Of a stretch of 7,128 nucleotides of DNA, positions 1 through 6,921 are shown piece after piece. The notes beneath the pieces are model-generated. The model had not been told where the DNA came from. It saw only the letters and a program-made list of their open reading frames with translations, and searched no databases. This DNA comes from an uncultured Holophagaceae bacterium (GTDB taxonomy: Bacteria > Acidobacteriota > Holophagae > Holophagales > Holophagaceae). The DNA lies in NCBI GenBank assembly GCA_903919165.1, contig CAIXHJ010000431.1:1-7128 (forward strand). The letters are read 5' to 3'. Position 1 is the first letter of the stretch, and every line of letters starts with the position of its first letter. The position numbers were made by a program, and so were the translations under genes.

Positions 1-147
1 GAGAGCTGTTTCCCATGGCTCGACGCGCCGGTCCTACGGGTAGGCGCGGCGGATACCCCCACACCCGCCAGCCCCCCCCTGGAGGCCGCCTTCCTGCCGG
101 ACGCCAACCGGGTGCGATCTGAGATCGAGCGCCTCCTGGCCTGGTGA
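1..147 (+). CDS. C-terminal end of a 2-oxoacid dehydrogenase E1 beta-type subunit (partial, 5' end outside window)
   Basis: Frame 1 is open from the window edge to a TGA at 145-147, giving 48 residues. The run LDAPVLRVGAADTPTP followed by SPPLEAAFLPD and a closing helix ending RLLAW resembles the end of the transketolase C-terminal domain in thiamine-dependent E1 beta subunits (branched-chain 2-oxoacid or pyruvate/acetoin dehydrogenases). These have a similar 'APV.RV...D.P.P.S..LE...LP' tail. In that family the beta subunit pairs with E1 alpha to decarboxylate a 2-oxoacid and pass the acyl group to lipoyl-E2. The fragment is too short to say which substrate class applies or whether it is a fused alpha-beta E1. 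The run of eight C at 72-79 lies inside the conserved SPPLE stretch and leaves the frame intact, so it does not look like a frameshift. No terminator is obvious between this gene and the methionine leader. Confidence 0.72.
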   Translation, partial: ESCFPWLDAPVLRVGAADTPTPASPPLEAAFLPDANRVRSEIERLLAW

Positions 148-162
148 GGGCCGACGGTCCGC

Positions 163-191
163 TTGACGCAGCCGCAAGGCTCCTTCATCCT
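163..191 (+). promoter_or_regulatory. Possible sigma70-type promoter for the methionine operon
   Basis: TTGACG at 163-168 matches the -35 consensus at five of six positions. Seventeen bases downstream, CATCCT at 186-191 is a weak -10 (three of six). Transcription would start near 198, just upstream of the riboswitch. The -35 and its placement are persuasive, but the -10 is poor, so this is an inference. No better pair was seen in 148-220. Confidence 0.33.
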
Positions 192-218
192 GACGCTTCG
201 GTTCTTTGTCTGTCCAAG

Positions 219-324
219 AGCGTTATCCAGAAAGGTGGAGGGAAAGGCCCTGTGAAACCTTGGCAACCTGCGAACGCAAGGTGCCAATTCCTGCCCTTGG
301 CGCGCCTGAGGGGAAGATACCGAA
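219..324 (+). promoter_or_regulatory. SAM-I (S-box) riboswitch aptamer
   Basis: The hallmark S-box blocks occur in order and at normal spacing: TTATCCAGAAAGGTGGAGGGA (about 223-243), GGCCC then TGAAACC (247-259), GGCAACC (262-268), GGTGCCAATTCC (280-291) and GAAGATAC (313-320). P1 pairs 221-227 with 316-322 with one T/C mismatch. P3 is a short TGC/GCA stem (269-271 with 276-278) closed by GAAC. P4 pairs CCCT at 294-297 with AGGG at 309-312. An outer GTCTGT (208-213) / ACAGAC (330-335) match could extend the fold. The family binds S-adenosylmethionine and lowers expression of sulfur and methionine genes when SAM is plentiful. Its position just before a metF-type gene and metH fits this exactly. 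Confidence 0.95.
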
Positions 325-390
325 CCGTCACAGACTGACCCGAGCCGACCTGGATGCCGATCAACGGGCTGCCGCTTCCCAGGCACATCC
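311..390 (+). promoter_or_regulatory. Likely translational expression platform of the SAM riboswitch
   Basis: No hairpin followed by a T-run lies between the aptamer and the ATG at 391, so control by transcription termination looks unlikely. CCTGG (349-353) can pair with CCAGG (379-383), which hides the weak SD (AGG at 381-383, seven bases before the ATG). GGGAAG (311-316) can instead pair with CTTCCC (375-380). This competing helix takes bases from P4 and P1 of the aptamer and shares bases 379-380 with the SD-blocking stem, so the two folds exclude each other. The inferred model is that SAM stabilises P1 and P4 and leaves the SD-blocking stem free to form. The pairings are visible in the sequence, but the regulatory role is not tested. 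Confidence 0.45.
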
Positions 391-2259
391 ATGACCCATC
401 CCAGCTTCCAGCAGGCCCTCGATGCCGGCGAGTGTTTCCTCTTCGATGGAAGCACGGCCACGGCCCTGCACGATCGTGGAATCACCCTCCAGCGCAGCTT
501 CGAGGAATGCAACCTCAAGTCTCCGGACCTGCTCCTGGCCATCCACGGCGAGTTCCTGGCGGCCGGGGCCCAGGTGCTCACCACCAACACCTGGGGCGCC
601 GGACGACTCAAGCTTGCGGCCCGGGGCCTGGACGGCCAGTTGGACGCCATCAACCACGAAGGTGTGGCGCTCGCCAGGCGGGCCATCGTCCAACAGGGCG
701 CCCGCGCCTGGGTGGCGGGCTGCATCGGTCCTCTCGGAGTGCGCATCGAACCCTGGGGGCCCACCTCCTTCGACGAGGCCCAGGCGCTCTTCCGGGAGCA
801 GGCGGCACCCCTCATCGAGGCGGGTTCAGACCTGATCGTCCTCGAAGGATTCGAGGACCTCAACGAGATCCACCAGGCCCTCCTCGCTGTGCAGGGGCTG
901 TGCGACCTGCCCATCGCCGCGCTCATGACCACCAACGACGAAGGGCAGGCGCTCTTCGGCGCCGAGCCCGAGTGGTTCATCAAGCAGCTCGACACCTGGG
1001 GCGCTCACTTGGTGGGTCTCATTGGCGGCAATGGGCCCGCCCCCCAGCTGCGCCTGCTCGAACACCTGAAGGCCGTCACCACCAAACCCATCGTCCTCCA
1101 GCCGAATCCCGGCCTGCCCCACATGGTCGATGGCCGCCTCATCTACGGCGCCAGCCCCGAGTATCTGGGCGGGTTCGCCGCCCGTGCCCTGGCGGGGGGT
1201 GCCCGGGCGGTCGGCGGCTGCAGCGGCACCACACCCGCGCACATCCGCGCCATGCGCGGAGCCTTCCGGCAGGAGCGTGCCTTCGTGCAGGCCGGAAGCG
1301 GATTTGAACTCAAGCCCCACGAACAACCCCAGCCCGAAGTCCCCTTCGCCTTCCGCAGCCGCTTCAGCCTCAAGCTGGCCCAGGGCGAGTTCACCCACAC
1401 CGTGGAGCTGGTGCCTCCCAAGGGCATGGAGTACGACAAGCTCGTGGCCAAGACCCGCCAATGCCGGGCTCTGGGCGTGGACGCCATCAACGTGCCCGAC
1501 GGCCCCCGCGCCATGGCCCGCATGTCCGCTCTGGCCACGGCGCTCATCATCGAGCAGCAAGTGGGCCTGGAGACCATCCTCCACTATGCCTGCCGGGACC
1601 GGAACCTGCTGGGCATGCAGAGCGACCTGCTGGGCGCCGCGGGCCTGGGCCTGCGCAACATCCTGGCGATCACAGGCGATCCCCCGAAGCTGGGCCCCTA
1701 TCCCGAGGCCACGGCCGTCTTCGATGTGGATGCCATCGGTCTGGTGAACATGCTCAAGCGCCTGAATACCGGCCTGGACCTCGGCGGCGCAAGCATCGGC
1801 AAGCCCACTTCCTTCAGCGTGGGCGTTGGCGTCAACCCGGTGGCGGAGGATCTGGAACGGGAGAAGACCCGCTTCCGCTACAAGGTGGAGGCTGGCGCCC
1901 AGTGGGCCATCACCCAGCCTGTATTCGAGGCCGAAGGTCTCTTCCGCTTCCTCGACTTCATCGAATCTCTCGATGGCAAGGGCGGGGTCCCCATCATCGC
2001 GGGCATCTGGCCCCTCAAGAGCCTGCGCAACGCCGAGTTCATGGCCAACGAGGTTCCGGGCGCGTACGTGCCACCTACCGTGTTGGCCCGCATGGCCAAG
2101 TGGACCTCGGCCGAGGACCAGGTCAAGGAAGGCCTCGCCATCGCCCAGGAAGTCATCGAGGCCATCCGTCCCCGCATCCGCGGCCTCCAGCTGTCCGCCC
2201 CCTTCGGCCAGGTCGAACTGGTCGCGCCACTTCTTCCCAAGCCCGAGGTCCCGTGGTGA
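391..2259 (+). CDS. Homocysteine S-methyltransferase-like domain fused to methylenetetrahydrofolate reductase (YitJ-type, zinc site degenerate)
   Basis: This 622-residue protein has the length and architecture of Bacillus YitJ-type fusions. Residues about 10-295 resemble the homocysteine methyltransferase barrel (DGSTAT near 19-24, TNTWGA 65-70, LEGFEDL 151-157). Residues about 320-600 are a MetF-type flavoprotein barrel that reduces 5,10-methylene-THF to 5-methyl-THF. The MetF half keeps the expected residues: Glu339 (VELVPP), Asp430 (ITGDPP) and Gln509 (ITQPVF), aligned by eye with E. coli MetF Glu28, Asp120 and Gln183. The oddity is in the first half. MetH has GLNC where this protein has GLIG (Gly212 replaces Cys), and MetH has GGCC where this has GGCS (Cys277 kept, Ser278 replaces Cys). 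Two of three zinc ligands are therefore missing, so zinc-dependent homocysteine methylation by this half is doubtful, while MetF activity is likely. The ATG at 391 is the only plausible start in frame and its SD is weak. It is the first gene of the riboswitch operon and overlaps the ferredoxin gene by four bases. Confidence 0.92.
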   Translation: MTHPSFQQALDAGECFLFDGSTATALHDRGITLQRSFEECNLKSPDLLLAIHGEFLAAGAQVLTTNTWGAGRLKLAARGLDGQLDAINHEGVALARRAIVQQGARAWVAGCIGPLGVRIEPWGPTSFDEAQALFREQAAPLIEAGSDLIVLEGFEDLNEIHQALLAVQGLCDLPIAALMTTNDEGQALFGAEPEWFIKQLDTWGAHLVGLIGGNGPAPQLRLLEHLKAVTTKPIVLQPNPGLPHMVDGRLIYGASPEYLGGFAARALAGGARAVGGCSGTTPAHIRAMRGAFRQERAFVQAGSGFELKPHEQPQPEVPFAFRSRFSLKLAQGEFTHTVELVPPKGMEYDKLVAKTRQCRALGVDAINVPDGPRAMARMSALATALIIEQQVGLETILHYACRDRNLLGMQSDLLGAAGLGLRNILAITGDPPKLGPYPEATAVFDVDAIGLVNMLKRLNTGLDLGGASIGKPTSFSVGVGVNPVAEDLEREKTRFRYKVEAGAQWAITQPVFEAEGLFRFLDFIESLDGKGGVPIIAGIWPLKSLRNAEFMANEVPGAYVPPTVLARMAKWTSAEDQVKEGLAIAQEVIEAIRPRIRGLQLSAPFGQVELVAPLLPKPEVPW

Positions 2260-2537
2260 AGATCCACTTCCTCCTCGACGACCTGCTGGTGGAAGCACCC
2301 GCGGGCACGCCTCTGCAGCGCATCGCCGATGCCGCCGGCGCAGACATCACCTTCGGCTGCCGCACGGGTTCCTGCGGCACCTGCCGCGTGCGGGTGGCGG
2401 CGGGACTGGCGAATTGCAGCGAGCCCGGCCCCGAGGAGCGCGACTTCCTGATGGGCCTGGACGCCCCCGCCGACCAGCGTCTGGCCTGCCAGGTGACTGT
2501 ACAGGGTGACGTAGACATCGAGTACCTGGGGCTTTGA
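2256..2537 (+). CDS. Small [2Fe-2S] ferredoxin, plant/adrenodoxin-type fold
   Basis: The product is 93 residues, in effect one 2Fe-2S ferredoxin domain. Cluster ligands are Cys35, Cys40 and Cys43 (GCRTGSCGTC) and Cys78 (RLACQV), the CX4CX2C...C pattern. Cys54 is an extra cysteine. There is no signal peptide or membrane segment, so it is a soluble cytoplasmic electron carrier. The start is chosen at GTG 2256, six bases after GAGGT (2245-2249) and overlapping the upstream TGA as GTGA. A GTG at 2253 is also in frame but sits only three bases from that SD and would add one residue. The gene lies between metF and metH, with one base to the metH ATG, so it is almost certainly co-translated with them. 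Inferred roles are donating electrons to reactivate cob(II)alamin in MetH or to the MetF flavin. The sequence alone cannot choose between them. Confidence 0.93.
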   Translation: MKIHFLLDDLLVEAPAGTPLQRIADAAGADITFGCRTGSCGTCRVRVAAGLANCSEPGPEERDFLMGLDAPADQRLACQVTVQGDVDIEYLGL

Positions 2538-2538
2538 C

Positions 2539-5500
2539 ATGACGACCCTCGACACGATCCTTCGCGACAAAGTGCTGCTCCTGGATGGCGGCATGGGGAC
2601 GCAGATCTTCGCGCGGAAGCCCACCGTGGAGGACTACGGCGGCGTTGCCCTCGAAGGCTGTGTGGACCTGCTGACGGAGCGGCGGCCCCAGTGGATTCGT
2701 GAGATCCACGAAAGTTACTTCAATGCGGGAGCCGACGCCGTGGAGACCAACACCTTCGGCGCGAATCCGCTGGTGCTGGGCGACTTCGGTCTGTCCGCCA
2801 AGGCCTACGACCTCAATGTGCAGGCCGCCTCCCTCGCCAGGGAGGTGGCCCGCAGCTTTGACCGGCCTCGCTTCGTCATCGGCTCCGTGGGCCCTGGCAC
2901 CAAGCTCATCACGTTGGGTCACGTGACCTACGCCAATCTGCTGGCCTCCTACCGCGTGCAGATGGAGGGCCTGTTGGATGGCGGGGCGGATGCCATTCTC
3001 ATCGAGACCTGCCAGGACCTGGGCCAGATCAAGGTGGCGGTACGGGCGGCCCGTGAGGCCATGGCCGCGAGACAACGCAGGATCCCGATCTGGGTGCAGG
3101 CCACTGTCGAGACGACGGGCACCCTGCTGGTGGGCTCGGACATCTCCGCCGTACTCACCAGCGTGGAACCCCTGGGCATCGACGTGCTGGGCCTCAACTG
3201 CGCCACGGGTCCCGATGAGATGCACGCGCACCTGCAGACGCTTTCGGAGTCCAGTCCCTTCCCCATCAGCTGCCTGCCCAACGCGGGGCTGCCCTTGAAC
3301 GTGGGCGGCCGGGTGGACTACCCGCTGGACCCTGCGGCCTTCGCGCCGAAGGTGCTGCATGCCGCCGTCGAGTTCGGCATCGCCATCCTGGGGGGCTGCT
3401 GCGGCACGACGCCGGACCACATCCGCGCCCTGGCTCCGGGTGTGGAGAAGCTAACCGCGCCGCAGCGGAACCCGAAGCTGGAACGCAGCGCCGCCAGCCT
3501 CTACCAGAGCGTGGCCCTCAAACAGGAGCCCGCGCCGCTCATCGTGGGCGAGCGGACAAACGCCAACGGATCGAAGAGATTCCGCGACCTGCTGGCCTTG
3601 GAAGACTGGGACGGCATGATCGCCCTGGCCAAGGAACAGCAGCGGGAAGGGGCCCACCTGCTGGATCTTTGCGTGGCCTACGTGGGCCGGGACGAGGTGC
3701 GGGACGCCGATGAGCTGCTGAGCCGCCTCATCTCCCAGATCACCCTGCCGCTGATGATCGACAGCACCGAGTTCCCGGTCATCGAAAAGGCCCTGCAGCG
3801 TTCCCCCGGCAAGTGCGTGATCAACTCCATCAACTTCGAGGACGGCGACGCCAAGGCGCGGGCCATTCTCGGGTTGTGCAAGACCTACGGCGCCGCCGTA
3901 GTGGCCCTCACTATCGACGAGCGCGGTATGGCCAAGACCCGGGAGCAGAAGCTGGAGGTGGCAAAACGTCTGTACGCCTTGGCCGTGGGCGAGTTTGGCC
4001 TGGATCCCGGCGACCTCATCATCGACCCGCTGACCTTCACGCTGGGCAGCGGTGACGAAGAGTTCCGTGGATCGGCCATCGAGACGCTGGAAGCCCTGAA
4101 GCTCATCAAAGCAGGACTGCCGGGCGTGATGACCATCCTCGGCGTGAGCAATGTGAGCTTCGGCCTCAACCCCGCCAGCCGCCACGTGCTCAACGCCCTC
4201 ATGCTCTACCACGGCGTGAAGCACGGCCTCGACATGGCCATCTTCAACGCCTCGAAGGTCATCCCCGTGGCCAAGATCGATCCTGAGGATCGGCGCATCG
4301 TCGAGGATCTGATCTTCAATCGCCGCAGTGAAGGCTACGATCCCCTCAAGGCGCTCATGGCCCGCTTCAGTGACCGCAAGGCAGTCGTCGCCGAGGACCA
4401 TCGCGCCGATCTGCCAGTGTTGGAGCGTCTCCACCGTGGCATCCTCGATGGGGAAAAGCAGGCCATCCTGGCGGACGTGGACGAGGCCCTGAAGGACCAC
4501 GACCCCCTGAAGCTCATCAACGAAGTGCTGCTGGGCGCCATGAAGGTCGTCGGCGAGCGCTTCGGCGCCGGCGAGATGCAGTTGCCCTTCGTGCTGGAAA
4601 GCGCCGAGGCCATGAAGGCCGCCATCAAGCGCATCGAGCCCTACCTGCCTAAGGAATCGAACTATCAGAAGGGCCGCATCCTGCTGGCCACTGTGAAGGG
4701 CGATGTCCACGACATCGGCAAGAACCTGGTGGACATCATCCTCAGCAACAACGGCTTCGAGGTGAAGAATCTGGGCATCAAGCAGCCCATTGAGGCCATC
4801 CTCAAGGAGCTGGAGGCTTGGCCCGCGGAGGCCCTCGGGCTCTCGGGCCTGCTGGTGAAATCCACGGTGATCATGAAGGAGAACCTGCACTTCATGGAGG
4901 AGCTTGGCCTCAAGGTGCCTGTCATCCTCGGCGGCGCGGCCCTCACCCGGGACTATGTGGAAGGTGACTGCCGCCGAGCCTACTCGGGCTCTGTGTACTA
5001 TGCCGAGGACGCCTTTGAAGGTCTCCGCCATATGCAGGCCCTCGTTTCGGGTGAAATCTGCGTGCCTGCGCCTGCGACCGCCGCTTCGACGGCTGGAGAT
5101 ATCAAAATCATTCACCGTGGTACTGCCTCCGTGCCGCTGACAGCGAGTGGCCAGAGCAGCTGGGTGCGGCACGACGCGCCCGCGCCCAATCCGCCCTTCT
5201 GGGGCGTGCGCGAGCTGACCGACCTACCGGTGGATCTGTTCGAGCACCTGGATGACTTCGCCCTCATCCGCAACCGCTGGGGCTTCAGCCAGGGCAGCCA
5301 GAGCGACGAGGCCTTCGCGACCGTGCTGCGGGACAAGGCCGAGCCGCAGCTGGCGAGATGGAAGGAACGCCTTGCAGCCGATCCCCTCTTCCAGCCGAAG
5401 GCCCGCTACGGCTACTTCCCCGTGCGAGCCGAGGGCGATGCGCTGCGCGTGTTCGACTGGGCGGATCCCGCACGGACGCTGGCGCGGCTCACTTTCCCGC

Positions 5501-5961
5501 GCCAGGCCGCGGGCCGTCGCCTCTGCCTCGCGGACTTCTTCTTTGCCGATCAGATGGATGTGCTGGCCCTCCAGCTGGTGACCCTGGGCCAGGGAGCGGC
5601 GGATTTTGCGGCGAGGCTTTACCGGGAGGACGGCTACGGGGACTATTTCGCCTTCCACGGCCTCGCCACGGAACTCACGGAGGCCTACGCCGAGCGGGTC
5701 CATGCCCGCATCCGCCGGGAGCTGGGCATCCACGCCAAGGATCTGCCGGGCCGGGCGCTCTTCGCCCAGGGCTACCAGGGCTCCCGCTACTCCTATGGCT
5801 ACCCTGCCTGTCCGGACCTGGAAGGCAACGGCTCCATCCTGGACCTGCTGCAGGGCGGCGCCATCGGCGTCCACCTCAGCGAATCCCACCAGATGGACCC
5901 CGAATACACCACCAGCGCCCTCGTGGCCTGGCACCCGCAGGCGAGGTACTTCATGGCTTGA
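2539..5961 (+). CDS. metH: Cobalamin-dependent methionine synthase MetH, full-length
   Basis: This 1140-residue cytosolic enzyme transfers a methyl group from 5-methyl-THF to homocysteine through bound cobalamin. All modules are present in order. The homocysteine/zinc domain (about 10-300) has DGGMGT at 17-22 and zinc ligands Cys221 (GLNC), Cys287 and Cys288 (GGCCGT). The pterin-binding domain (about 330-600) begins at GERTNANGSKRF (337-348). A helical cap (about 625-705) precedes the B12 domain (about 712-840), which has DVHDIG at 722-727 with His724 as the expected lower cobalt ligand, plus SGLLVKST (769-776) and GGA (798-800). An Ala/Thr-rich linker (about 843-885) leads to the AdoMet activation domain (about 886-1140), with RYSYGYPACPDLEGN at 1083-1097. 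E. coli MetH has 1227 residues, so this is a somewhat shorter form with nothing essential visibly missing. The ATG lies one base after the ferredoxin stop, with TGGGG about seven bases upstream. The activation domain implies that reductive reactivation is needed, which suits the adjacent ferredoxin. Confidence 0.97.
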   Translation: MTTLDTILRDKVLLLDGGMGTQIFARKPTVEDYGGVALEGCVDLLTERRPQWIREIHESYFNAGADAVETNTFGANPLVLGDFGLSAKAYDLNVQAASLAREVARSFDRPRFVIGSVGPGTKLITLGHVTYANLLASYRVQMEGLLDGGADAILIETCQDLGQIKVAVRAAREAMAARQRRIPIWVQATVETTGTLLVGSDISAVLTSVEPLGIDVLGLNCATGPDEMHAHLQTLSESSPFPISCLPNAGLPLNVGGRVDYPLDPAAFAPKVLHAAVEFGIAILGGCCGTTPDHIRALAPGVEKLTAPQRNPKLERSAASLYQSVALKQEPAPLIVGERTNANGSKRFRDLLALEDWDGMIALAKEQQREGAHLLDLCVAYVGRDEVRDADELLSRLISQITLPLMIDSTEFPVIEKALQRSPGKCVINSINFEDGDAKARAILGLCKTYGAAVVALTIDERGMAKTREQKLEVAKRLYALAVGEFGLDPGDLIIDPLTFTLGSGDEEFRGSAIETLEALKLIKAGLPGVMTILGVSNVSFGLNPASRHVLNALMLYHGVKHGLDMAIFNASKVIPVAKIDPEDRRIVEDLIFNRRSEGYDPLKALMARFSDRKAVVAEDHRADLPVLERLHRGILDGEKQAILADVDEALKDHDPLKLINEVLLGAMKVVGERFGAGEMQLPFVLESAEAMKAAIKRIEPYLPKESNYQKGRILLATVKGDVHDIGKNLVDIILSNNGFEVKNLGIKQPIEAILKELEAWPAEALGLSGLLVKSTVIMKENLHFMEELGLKVPVILGGAALTRDYVEGDCRRAYSGSVYYAEDAFEGLRHMQALVSGEICVPAPATAASTAGDIKIIHRGTASVPLTASGQSSWVRHDAPAPNPPFWGVRELTDLPVDLFEHLDDFALIRNRWGFSQGSQSDEAFATVLRDKAEPQLARWKERLAADPLFQPKARYGYFPVRAEGDALRVFDWADPARTLARLTFPRQAAGRRLCLADFFFADQMDVLALQLVTLGQGAADFAARLYREDGYGDYFAFHGLATELTEAYAERVHARIRRELGIHAKDLPGRALFAQGYQGSRYSYGYPACPDLEGNGSILDLLQGGAIGVHLSESHQMDPEYTTSALVAWHPQARYFMA

Positions 5962-5962
5962 G

Positions 5963-5993
5963 TGGCAGGGTGGGAACCAATCGGTGCCACCCT
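5963..5993 (+). terminator. Hairpin just after the metH stop, possible weak terminator
   Basis: AGGGTGG (5967-5973) pairs perfectly with CCACCCT (5987-5993), and an inner ACC/GGT (about 5976-5978 with 5983-5985) closes an AATC loop. A second overlapping stem, GTGGCA (5962-5967) with TGCCAC (5985-5990), competes with it. The following bases are CAAACCATCC, with no T-run, so it does not meet the usual test for an intrinsic terminator. It may instead protect the mRNA 3' end or act with Rho. Its position right after the last gene of the operon is the main support. Confidence 0.4.
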
Positions 5994-6104
5994 CAAACCA
6001 TCCTGAAGTGGAAGGTCTGGGAATGTGTTTTCTCGACTACAATTTTGCTATATCCAACGGTACCATACGGTCTTCAAACGCCAGAAAATTTGCCCGGGGT
6101 CTGC
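5994..6104 (+). promoter_or_regulatory. AT-richer gap before the transporter gene, possible promoter
   Basis: This stretch is clearly richer in A and T than the genes on either side, most of all about 6021-6090. TACAAT at 6038-6043 matches the -10 consensus at five of six positions, and TGCTATATC (6046-6054) could be an extended -10. Neither has a convincing -35 at 16-18 bases. No sigma54 -24/-12 pair was found. A promoter for the LivG/acyl-CoA ligase cluster is expected here because the upstream operon ends at 5961, but the exact site is uncertain. GGGG at 6096-6099 is the likely SD for the ATG at 6105. Confidence 0.3.
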
Positions 6105-6908
6105 ATGACAGGTTCCTTAGAAAGGCCTATCCAGCTCGCGGTGGAGAACATCAACCTGCGATTCGGCGGGGTCATGGCACTGGGGGGACTCGGGTTTTCG
6201 GTCAAGAAAGGTGAGATCTTCTCGATCATCGGCCCGAACGGAGCCGGCAAGACCAGCATGCTCAACTGCATCAGCGGCCGGTACCAGCCGCAGCGGGGAA
6301 CGATCTCCTTCGAAGGGCACGACATCACCCACCGCCCGCCCGCCGCCCGGGCGCGGCTGGGAATCGCCCGGAGCTTCCAGAACATCGCCCTCTTCAAGGG
6401 GATGTCGGTCCTCGACAACATCCTCATCGGCCGGCACATCCACATGAAGAGTGGCCTCTTCCGGGGCGGTTTCTACTTCGGTCCGTGCCAGAAGGAGGAG
6501 ATCGAGCACCGCCGGTTCGTCGAGGACATCGTGGACTTCCTGGAGATCGAGCACATCCGGAAGCGAATCGTCGGGACCCTCGCCTATGGCCTCCAGAAGC
6601 GGGTGGAGTTGGCCCGCGCGCTCGCCCTCAACCCGAAGCTCATCCTCCTGGACGAGCCGATGGCCGGCATGAACCTCGAAGAGACGGAGGACATGGTCCG
6701 ATTCATCATGGACATCAACAAGGAGCGCGGAATCACGGTGATCCTCGTCGAGCACGACATGGGCGTGGTGATGGACATCTCGGACCGCCTCGTGGTCCTG
6801 AACTTCGGGGAGAAGATCGGGGAGGGGACGCCGGACGAGGTGCAAGCGGAACCTGAAGTCATCAGGGCCTACCTGGGCGACGGGGAATCCGTCTTCCACG
6901 GGCGGTAG
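6105..6908 (+). CDS. ABC transporter ATP-binding protein, LivG type (branched-chain amino acid-like uptake family)
   Basis: The 267-residue product is a single ABC ATPase domain, slightly longer than typical LivG (about 255). Walker A is GPNGAGKT (43-50, Lys49), the Q-loop is at Gln92 (SFQN), the signature region LAYGLQKRVELARAL spans 159-173, Walker B is LILLDEP (179-185, catalytic Glu184) and the switch histidine is His217 (VEHDMG). The signature lacks canonical LSGGQ, but LivG/LivF proteins commonly have L.YG.Q.R, so this is normal for the family. It would power a LivH/LivM permease on the cytoplasmic face, and the permease genes are not in the window. The next gene is an acyl-CoA ligase 13 bases downstream. 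That pairing suggests an aliphatic or aromatic carboxylate, rather than an amino acid, as the substrate. The ATG at 6105 was chosen because family similarity starts at about residue 10. Codon use differs from the methionine operon (CTC over CTG, CGG over CGC). Confidence 0.93.
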   Translation: MTGSLERPIQLAVENINLRFGGVMALGGLGFSVKKGEIFSIIGPNGAGKTSMLNCISGRYQPQRGTISFEGHDITHRPPAARARLGIARSFQNIALFKGMSVLDNILIGRHIHMKSGLFRGGFYFGPCQKEEIEHRRFVEDIVDFLEIEHIRKRIVGTLAYGLQKRVELARALALNPKLILLDEPMAGMNLEETEDMVRFIMDINKERGITVILVEHDMGVVMDISDRLVVLNFGEKIGEGTPDEVQAEPEVIRAYLGDGESVFHGR

Positions 6909-6921
6909 CGAGAGGATCGAC

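Noticed and set aside
72..79. Run of eight C near the end of the E1-beta gene as a possible frameshift
   Set aside because: The reading frame on both sides matches the expected family tail (VLRVG... SPPLE... RLLAW), so the frame is intact.
144..394. Small open frames across the leader on both strands
   Set aside because: They run through the SAM-I aptamer, whose conserved bases explain the region. No SD or protein similarity supports a leader peptide.
354..1307. A 317-residue + strand frame overlapping the start of the MetF fusion
   Set aside because: The Pro/Arg/Gly/His-rich product has no recognisable motif and lies wholly over a real gene in another frame.
826..2298. Long antisense open frame (490 residues) opposite the MetF fusion
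   Set aside because: It has a low-complexity Gly/Ala/His/Leu/Asp composition typical of the reverse strand of a GC-rich gene, shows no family motif, and the opposite strand encodes a clearly recognisable enzyme.
3451..5172. Long antisense open frame (573 residues) opposite metH
   Set aside because: It is a shadow of metH: His/Gly/Asp/Leu-rich composition without domains. Long stop-free antisense frames are expected at this GC content.
5358..6104. Upstream extension of the ABC transporter frame into metH
   Set aside because: The frame is open by chance through the metH end. The extension is Pro/Gly/Arg-rich, and family similarity starts only after the ATG at 6105.
6582..6602. Missing LSGGQ signature in the ABC protein as a sign of inactivation
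   Set aside because: LivG/LivF-type ATPases normally have an L.YG.Q.R variant at this place, and all other ATPase motifs are intact.
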